From IMG/VR virus record IMGVR_UViG_3300048583_000056, positions 1 through 64,000 of that record: a DNA stretch of 64,000 nucleotides; one strand, 5' to 3'. The notes beneath the pieces are model-generated. The model worked only from the letters and a program-made list of their open reading frames with translations, had not been told where the DNA came from and searched no databases. Shown here piece by piece: positions 58,951-64,000 of the stretch. Each line of letters opens with the position of its first letter. The stretch's first letter is position 1. Source of the DNA: a virus. Both the position numbers and the translations under genes were made by a program.

Positions 58951-61165
58951 TACCACTTATATAAATTTCAGTGCATTCGATTACAACAAAGTTGATACCT
59001 TATCAACATACTGTATTGAGTTAACACCACTCACATTCATCCCGGATATTCCTGTTGGATTTCCGCATAGATTGGTGTGGGATTTCGGTGACGAGACAAC
59101 TTCCAAGAGTCCATCTGCGACCAAGATTTATAACTTTCCGGGAGTGTATAATGTATCGTTGATAGTATATGACTGTGACACGAATGCACAAATTTCGACA
59201 TATACTAAACAAATAGTTGTATACAACTATATCCCTTTCACGTTCAACATCAAAGTTAATAGCTTCAATTTCCTATTGACTGAAGATGGTGACTATATGT
59301 TGAATGAATTTGGTAATCGTATAAGTATCGATGGTCCAACAATGGATTTGAAGAATGGTCAATTTTCAAATAGCTTAGATATAAATGCGTTTTATCCGAG
59401 TTATCAAACACCTTCATCTATTTTCTACACAATCAAGGGATCTAATAGTTTGGATTACTGGGAAGTGAAGGACAATAAGTTTAACCATTTACAAAATACG
59501 AGAAGTCTATACGAAAAGGTTTACAACCACCATATAAAGACCTTTCAATATAAACCCATCGACAAAATAGATTTTCAAACATCGTCTATATATGTCAGAA
59601 TGGTTGACAACACTATTACCCCTTGTTCTAGTGACGATGAGGGTGCTGTTTTTGTTGGTTTATCTGGAACAAAATCTGTATATATCAAGGATGATACAGT
59701 TGTAGAAGACGCCATCATCAATTTTAAATTTGATAAGGTCAACAACTATATTTTCAATAGAAACAACTACGTCAATACTACATATCACAACAATTTGGGT
59801 ATACTTGTTAAGTATAATATTTTAGAAAACGATGAGATCGATAGATTGTCTGTAACCTCAAACGGTTTAGATGGTGAATTCTATTCAATCTCTTCATTTG
59901 ATATTTCAACGATCAAGTATTACGACACAAAAATTCCATTTGTGGTCAAGATAAAGGATTCGAAGAATACCTCACCGAAGAATTTCAATAGTATAGCTCT
60001 ATCAGCACTAGATATTCGTGTAAATGCGACGGTTGATGGTAATAGTATAGTTTTGTCATCAGGTGATTATAATATATACTCTCTAGAAGACTCCTTGTCT
60101 GCGCAAACACACAATGGAGCATTTAGAGGATATATCACCTTTCTGAATAACTATTCGACGTATTTGGACTCGGTTTATCTTAGCATCAGCGGTTCTTTCT
60201 TATCTGATGGCGCAGATACTTACGATATCTCAACAGAATCCACAAGATTTTCAGTATATCCAACAGATTACTATGATGTTTGGAAGAAAAACGAAGATTT
60301 TGATCCTAAAATGACTTTAATGGACCTAAGATTCCAAGAAACACTTATAGATAAAAATGTATTGTTTGAAAATTTCTTGGGTGGGATATTGGGCGATAGT
60401 GAGTCTGACCATGAAGCAATCGGAGTTAAGATATATGAAAAAATTGCGAATTTTACACAAAATACGCAAGATGTTGAAACTTGTGAGTTGGACTTTTTAG
60501 AATCCAATGGCCAATTTGTCGGATATAACGATCAAGGTGAGGAATATTACAATTATCCTGAAAAGATAAAACGTTTGGTTAACTTGGGGTCAATCGATAA
60601 AAATAAATTAATTGGGGCCACCAACAAATTTAGAGAAAATTTCGATATTCGTGGAAGAGCTAGCAAAACTGAGTTTGGTATCAATATAGGAGACAAAATT
60701 CGCCCAAATTCTTATGTGGTCAACAGAGAAGTTCCGATAGTAGCACTTGAGAAGTTTAGCAACACTTATATACTATTAAACACATATAGACCATCAACAA
60801 CAGAGACAATATCATTAACTGATGAGTTTGGAAATATTTTGACAGATGAGTTTGGTAATGTCATAGGATCTACTTATATCCATACTACAAATTACCCATT
60901 ATCGGGATATTCTAGTGATTGGGGTTGGCCATTAGTTTTACCAAATAATTTCAATTTTGAAGATATTGAAAAATATTATCTGTTTTTTGATTATGTTGAA
61001 AAATATGATGATAACATATTGGGTGGGGTAATAGATTTTGATAACACTAAAACCAATATTCCTTTAAGTATTGCCACCCCGCAATTATTTGATGTTTCCA
61101 CAATATTCAAAATCATGATCACCGATACTCTTTATAGTTCTTTATCATTACACACTAAATATTAA
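58943..61165 (+). CDS. baseplate-associated protein with N-terminal PKD domain (gp7 position)
   Basis: 740 aa. RLVWDFGDETTSKSPSATKI and FPGVYNVSLIVYDC (residues ~44-80) form a canonical PKD domain (W-D-F-G-D-G-like, Y-N-V-S-L). A TDEFGN motif is tandemly duplicated (~640-655). Most of the rest is beta-rich and not recognised. It follows gp6 where T4 has gp7/gp8, so a wedge or peripheral baseplate role is inferred. Confidence 0.7.
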   Translation: MNNTTYINFSAFDYNKVDTLSTYCIELTPLTFIPDIPVGFPHRLVWDFGDETTSKSPSATKIYNFPGVYNVSLIVYDCDTNAQISTYTKQIVVYNYIPFTFNIKVNSFNFLLTEDGDYMLNEFGNRISIDGPTMDLKNGQFSNSLDINAFYPSYQTPSSIFYTIKGSNSLDYWEVKDNKFNHLQNTRSLYEKVYNHHIKTFQYKPIDKIDFQTSSIYVRMVDNTITPCSSDDEGAVFVGLSGTKSVYIKDDTVVEDAIINFKFDKVNNYIFNRNNYVNTTYHNNLGILVKYNILENDEIDRLSVTSNGLDGEFYSISSFDISTIKYYDTKIPFVVKIKDSKNTSPKNFNSIALSALDIRVNATVDGNSIVLSSGDYNIYSLEDSLSAQTHNGAFRGYITFLNNYSTYLDSVYLSISGSFLSDGADTYDISTESTRFSVYPTDYYDVWKKNEDFDPKMTLMDLRFQETLIDKNVLFENFLGGILGDSESDHEAIGVKIYEKIANFTQNTQDVETCELDFLESNGQFVGYNDQGEEYYNYPEKIKRLVNLGSIDKNKLIGATNKFRENFDIRGRASKTEFGINIGDKIRPNSYVVNREVPIVALEKFSNTYILLNTYRPSTTETISLTDEFGNILTDEFGNVIGSTYIHTTNYPLSGYSSDWGWPLVLPNNFNFEDIEKYYLFFDYVEKYDDNILGGVIDFDNTKTNIPLSIATPQLFDVSTIFKIMITDTLYSSLSLHTKY
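61156..61161 (+). promoter_or_regulatory. late TAAATA promoter of the 925-aa fibre
   Basis: TAAATA 7 nt before the ATG at 61169, inside the end of the previous gene. Confidence 0.5.
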
Positions 61166-61168
61166 AAG

Positions 61169-63946
61169 ATGTATTTAAAATTTTCACAATTTCCTGTATT
61201 GAATAATCCTGCTCCAAATGCTGGTATCCCAGTAATACAGCAGGGTGAAAATTATCTAATTTCTGTAAGCTCTTTACAAATTAATTCTTCGGTGTTGTCC
61301 GTTGCCGGGAGACAGGGTAATATAACTTTATCTGCATCAGATATAATTGGATTGGATGCAAACGTTCTCACAATCTCCAATGCTTCTATTACATTTGCGC
61401 CTATTTCTGCGATTAATAAATTATCATTGACAACGAATGCTATTTCTGCTAATGTTTTGTCATTATCTTCTCAGTTGGAGCAAAAGGCTAACAAACATTT
61501 AGATAATGTTTTTACTGGTATAAATGTCTTCGAGGAAGAAGCAATTTTTTCTGGTTTGGCTACTTTTGATAGTAATGTTTCTGGTTTAAATAAATTTCAC
61601 GTTGGATTGGACCAAGTTGATAACACTTCCGATTTAAATAAACCAATTTCCACCGCAACAATGTCGGCTTTGAATGTAAAGGCCGATTTAACATTAGTTA
61701 ATAGTCTATCAACAAAAGTTAATACTTTATCTGCCGATCCTACTTTATCGTTAAGGATTAATACACTATCTTCAAATATTAGTAATTTGGGTAATAATAT
61801 AGAAACATTATCATCCAATATCAACATTATTGATAATAATGTAAATGCATTGTCTTCAAACGTTAATAATTTAAATAGTAATGTAATTTCGTTATCCTCA
61901 AATGTTAACGATGTCGAAGATAATTTATTATTAAAGACGGACCTAGTTTATTTTATAGAATTATCTAGTAATTGGGTAGAAACAGACACGGTTGTTCGTT
62001 CCAATTCTTCTATTTGGGTCGGGAGTGATTCTGGGAAGGCGAATTTGAGTGGGGGTAATATATTTTCGGGAACTCAAACAATAAATGAGCTGATTGTTGA
62101 TGGCAATGCATCATTTTCTAACGACGTGGATTTCACCTCCGCTAATATTGTGGGAATGAATAAATCTCAGGTTGGTTTAGATCAAGTTGATAATACTTCC
62201 GATCTGAATAAACCGATTTCGACTAATACTGCATCTGCATTAAATCTCAAAGCAGACTTGAATTTGGTTCGTGCGTTGTCTTCAAAGATAAACTCATTAT
62301 CATCCAACTCATTATCCACATATACCATTAGTGGAGTAGATTTATCTGATTATTTTAATGTTAATAATTATACTATTGTTAATGGTGAAACCGAATTTAA
62401 TAATCAAGTTTATTTTTTCGGCCCGGTAAATGGATTGATTTCTGAATATGTTGGATTAGAAAATTGCGATAATACTAGCGATATTAGTAAACCAGTATCA
62501 GGACCGCAGCAAACAGCTTTAAATTTAAAGGCCAATCAAACATCTTTTATAACACTGTCTTCGAGGACAGAATTTGGGTTGAATAATTTATCTTCGACCA
62601 AAGCAGATATTGCTTTGGTGTATACTCTTTCCGCTCAAACCCAAACACTCCTAAATTCGAAAGCCGACTCGATCAATGTCAATACATTATCATCTAATGT
62701 CAATACATTATCATCTAATGTCAACAGTTTGGGTAATGATGTGAATACATTATCATCTAATGTAAGTATTCACAACAATAACTTATTATTGAAGGCGGAT
62801 TTAACTTCTGTTAACAATTTATCCTCCAAGGTAATTTCTCTATCATCGAAGGTTGATAGTTTAACACAGACTACTCTCAGTGGATTCGACTTAAAAACAA
62901 TAAATAATTTATCTTTATTGGGAGACGGAAATATTAATATTTTGGGGCTGCCAAATCGTTCTGGTGAGTTGCCCAGTGGATCATATGAACTCACTTCACA
63001 AGATGCTGGGAAATTAGTATGGAAAATATCTGGTGATACCACAATAACTATGCCCGAACACCCAAATCTTCGAGCTTGGCATAGTAGTAGTTTGTCACGT
63101 ATAGCATTCCAAGCAGCTTTTGGATCAACCATTACTTTACCAGACACCGATTTTGATTGGCCTGATGGTATCGGTGAGGGACCACCAATTGTTCTCACTG
63201 GTGAAGATGGGATTGTTGTTTTTGAAGCCATTGGTAGTAGTTATGTTGGTTCTAGATTAAACTCTGCAAGAGTTGACAGGGGGGGATCTGGCACTAGTGG
63301 CAACATAGGTATATGGAATCATGTCGAAAAAAAATATAATTCTGTTCCTATGACTGGCGATGTAAGCATCGATGTCAACGGTATCACAGAAATTGAGGGT
63401 GCGGTAACACTAAGCATGAGTGCTGGGGCACTAGCCAAATATGATGGAACAAGTTTCATTGATGCGGTTGCGGGAGTAGATTATGCGACAGTGGCAAATA
63501 TAAATTCATTGTCTGCTAACATAGCAAATAAAGCAAATTTAACATCGGTTAATAACTTATCAGCAGAAGTAATAGCTTTAACTAATACACCAAAGATCTC
63601 GGCTTGTTTGAGTGTTGCTATAAGTGACGAAATTACTCCATTAACTATTGGAACTAATAAATTATCTATTCGTGCTCCTTTCAATATGACTATTCGATCA
63701 GTTAAAGCATCTCTAACGACCGCTGCTAGTAGTGGTATCACAACATTTGACATCAATATAAATGGTGTTAGCATGCTTGGCAATAAACTCAATATCGATT
63801 CATCAGAAACCAGCAGCAAAACTGCTGCTGTCTCTGCTACAATAACAACACCGTCGATAATTGATGATGATGTAATTACTTTTGATGTGGATGCCGCTGG
63901 AAGTGGTGCAACAGGGGCGAAAATTTATTTTATTTACACTCAATAA
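61169..63946 (+). CDS. long repeat-rich tail fibre protein
   Basis: 925 aa. Head segment YLKFSQFPVLNNPAPNAGIPV; a coiled-coil-like region of L-S-S-N heptads (NTLSSNVNTLSSNVNSL); and three copies of a ~35-residue module with VGLDQVDNTSDLNKPIS (two exact, one diverged VGLENCDNTSDISKPVS) at about residues 145-180, 330-365 and 428-460. A shaft follows and a beta C-terminal domain (from ~800) that ends the trimer. Known: such repeats build trimeric phage fibre shafts. Likely a host-recognition fibre. Confidence 0.85.
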   Translation: MYLKFSQFPVLNNPAPNAGIPVIQQGENYLISVSSLQINSSVLSVAGRQGNITLSASDIIGLDANVLTISNASITFAPISAINKLSLTTNAISANVLSLSSQLEQKANKHLDNVFTGINVFEEEAIFSGLATFDSNVSGLNKFHVGLDQVDNTSDLNKPISTATMSALNVKADLTLVNSLSTKVNTLSADPTLSLRINTLSSNISNLGNNIETLSSNINIIDNNVNALSSNVNNLNSNVISLSSNVNDVEDNLLLKTDLVYFIELSSNWVETDTVVRSNSSIWVGSDSGKANLSGGNIFSGTQTINELIVDGNASFSNDVDFTSANIVGMNKSQVGLDQVDNTSDLNKPISTNTASALNLKADLNLVRALSSKINSLSSNSLSTYTISGVDLSDYFNVNNYTIVNGETEFNNQVYFFGPVNGLISEYVGLENCDNTSDISKPVSGPQQTALNLKANQTSFITLSSRTEFGLNNLSSTKADIALVYTLSAQTQTLLNSKADSINVNTLSSNVNTLSSNVNSLGNDVNTLSSNVSIHNNNLLLKADLTSVNNLSSKVISLSSKVDSLTQTTLSGFDLKTINNLSLLGDGNINILGLPNRSGELPSGSYELTSQDAGKLVWKISGDTTITMPEHPNLRAWHSSSLSRIAFQAAFGSTITLPDTDFDWPDGIGEGPPIVLTGEDGIVVFEAIGSSYVGSRLNSARVDRGGSGTSGNIGIWNHVEKKYNSVPMTGDVSIDVNGITEIEGAVTLSMSAGALAKYDGTSFIDAVAGVDYATVANINSLSANIANKANLTSVNNLSAEVIALTNTPKISACLSVAISDEITPLTIGTNKLSIRAPFNMTIRSVKASLTTAASSGITTFDININGVSMLGNKLNIDSSETSSKTAAVSATITTPSIIDDDVITFDVDAAGSGATGAKIYFIYTQ
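62677..62718. repeat. 21-bp tandem repeat in the fibre gene
   Basis: Two exact copies of a 21-bp unit coding VNTLSSN, followed after 21 bp by a third near copy. In-frame; a site for shaft-length change. Confidence 0.85.
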
Positions 63947-63947
63947 T

Positions 63948-64000
63948 ATGTTAATAAATCCTTTCTGGTTTTCATCTATAATTTCATCTGATTATGCATT
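63948..64000 (+). CDS. partial CDS, continues beyond the window
   Basis: Starts 1 bp after the fibre stop: MLINPFWFSSIISSDYA, then the window ends. Same orientation and spacing as neighbours, so likely the next structural gene. Too short to identify. Confidence 0.55.
   Translation, partial: MLINPFWFSSIISSDYA

Noticed and set aside
62677-62781. CRISPR-like repeat array
   Set aside because: Repeats are in frame within a fibre gene, with no spacer diversity or cas genes.

Overview
The window is a contiguous piece of a large, AT-rich, T4-like contractile-tail (myovirus) phage genome. The evidence is an almost complete T4-type replication, recombination and late-transcription set: gp43 polymerase, gp45 clamp, gp44 clamp loader, gp41 helicase, gp61 primase, gp32 SSB, UvsX, UvsY, UvsW, gp46/gp47 and the gp55 late sigma. 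It is accompanied by baseplate proteins gp25 and gp6 and by tail-fibre genes. No bacterial housekeeping genes, tRNAs, rRNAs, integrase or CRISPR array were seen. The major head and tail genes (gp17-gp23) must lie outside the window. The host cannot be named. Early promoters of the form (C)TTGAC-N16-TAnnnT and the scarcity of Shine-Dalgarno sequences are features to match against a host; an alphaproteobacterial host is one possibility.

Layout. 1-2146 (minus): NADAR protein, glycosyltransferase and a NadR-like P-loop kinase in one overlapping operon. 2223-2963 (plus): PhoH-like ATPase, ending at a strong bidirectional terminator. 3003-4729 (minus): an early cassette with an ABC-type ATPase. 4760-8790 (minus): mostly small late proteins with capsid-targeting-like N-termini, one of them retropepsin-like, plus a GIY-YIG-like endonuclease. 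8810-22837 (plus): a frameshifted small gene, then uvsY, uvsW, gp55, gp47, a homing endonuclease, gp46, a glycosyltransferase, gp43 and uvsX. 22818-25377 (minus): two related late proteins and a Dam-type methylase. 25435-35476 (plus): glycosyltransferase, gp41, ATP-grasp protein, second homing endonuclease, DHH protein, gp32, gp45 and gp61. 35581-36468 (plus): an orphan gene with a near-consensus promoter. 36465-38314: small genes on both strands. 38309-52012 (minus): glycosyltransferase, Thr-rich surface proteins, lectin-like, tail-fibre and collar proteins and very large structural proteins. 52048-53226 (plus): gp44. 53217-54819 (minus): three late virion-type proteins. 54854-64000 (plus): a large coiled-coil protein, gp25, gp6, a PKD-domain baseplate candidate, a 925-aa repeat fibre and the start of one more gene.

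Three genome-wide patterns stand out. (1) A TAAATA box sits 5-7 nt upstream of about 25 start codons and is probably the gp55-dependent late promoter; at that spacing the transcripts should be leaderless or nearly so. A second set, TTGAnn-N16-TAnnnT, sits 5-9 nt upstream of early-gene starts. The exceptions, gp32 and the orphan gene at 35581, have real leaders. (2) About a dozen otherwise unrelated proteins begin with a 10-20 residue segment ending in a [L/I/M]-x-E motif, like the T4 capsid-targeting sequence cleaved by the gp21 protease; seven of them have a TAAATA promoter. (3) Several starts and one broken gene (a 10-bp duplication at 8956-8975) can be resolved from promoter spacing and stop/start overlaps. 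All functional calls rest on motifs, length and gene order read by eye; no database search was run.
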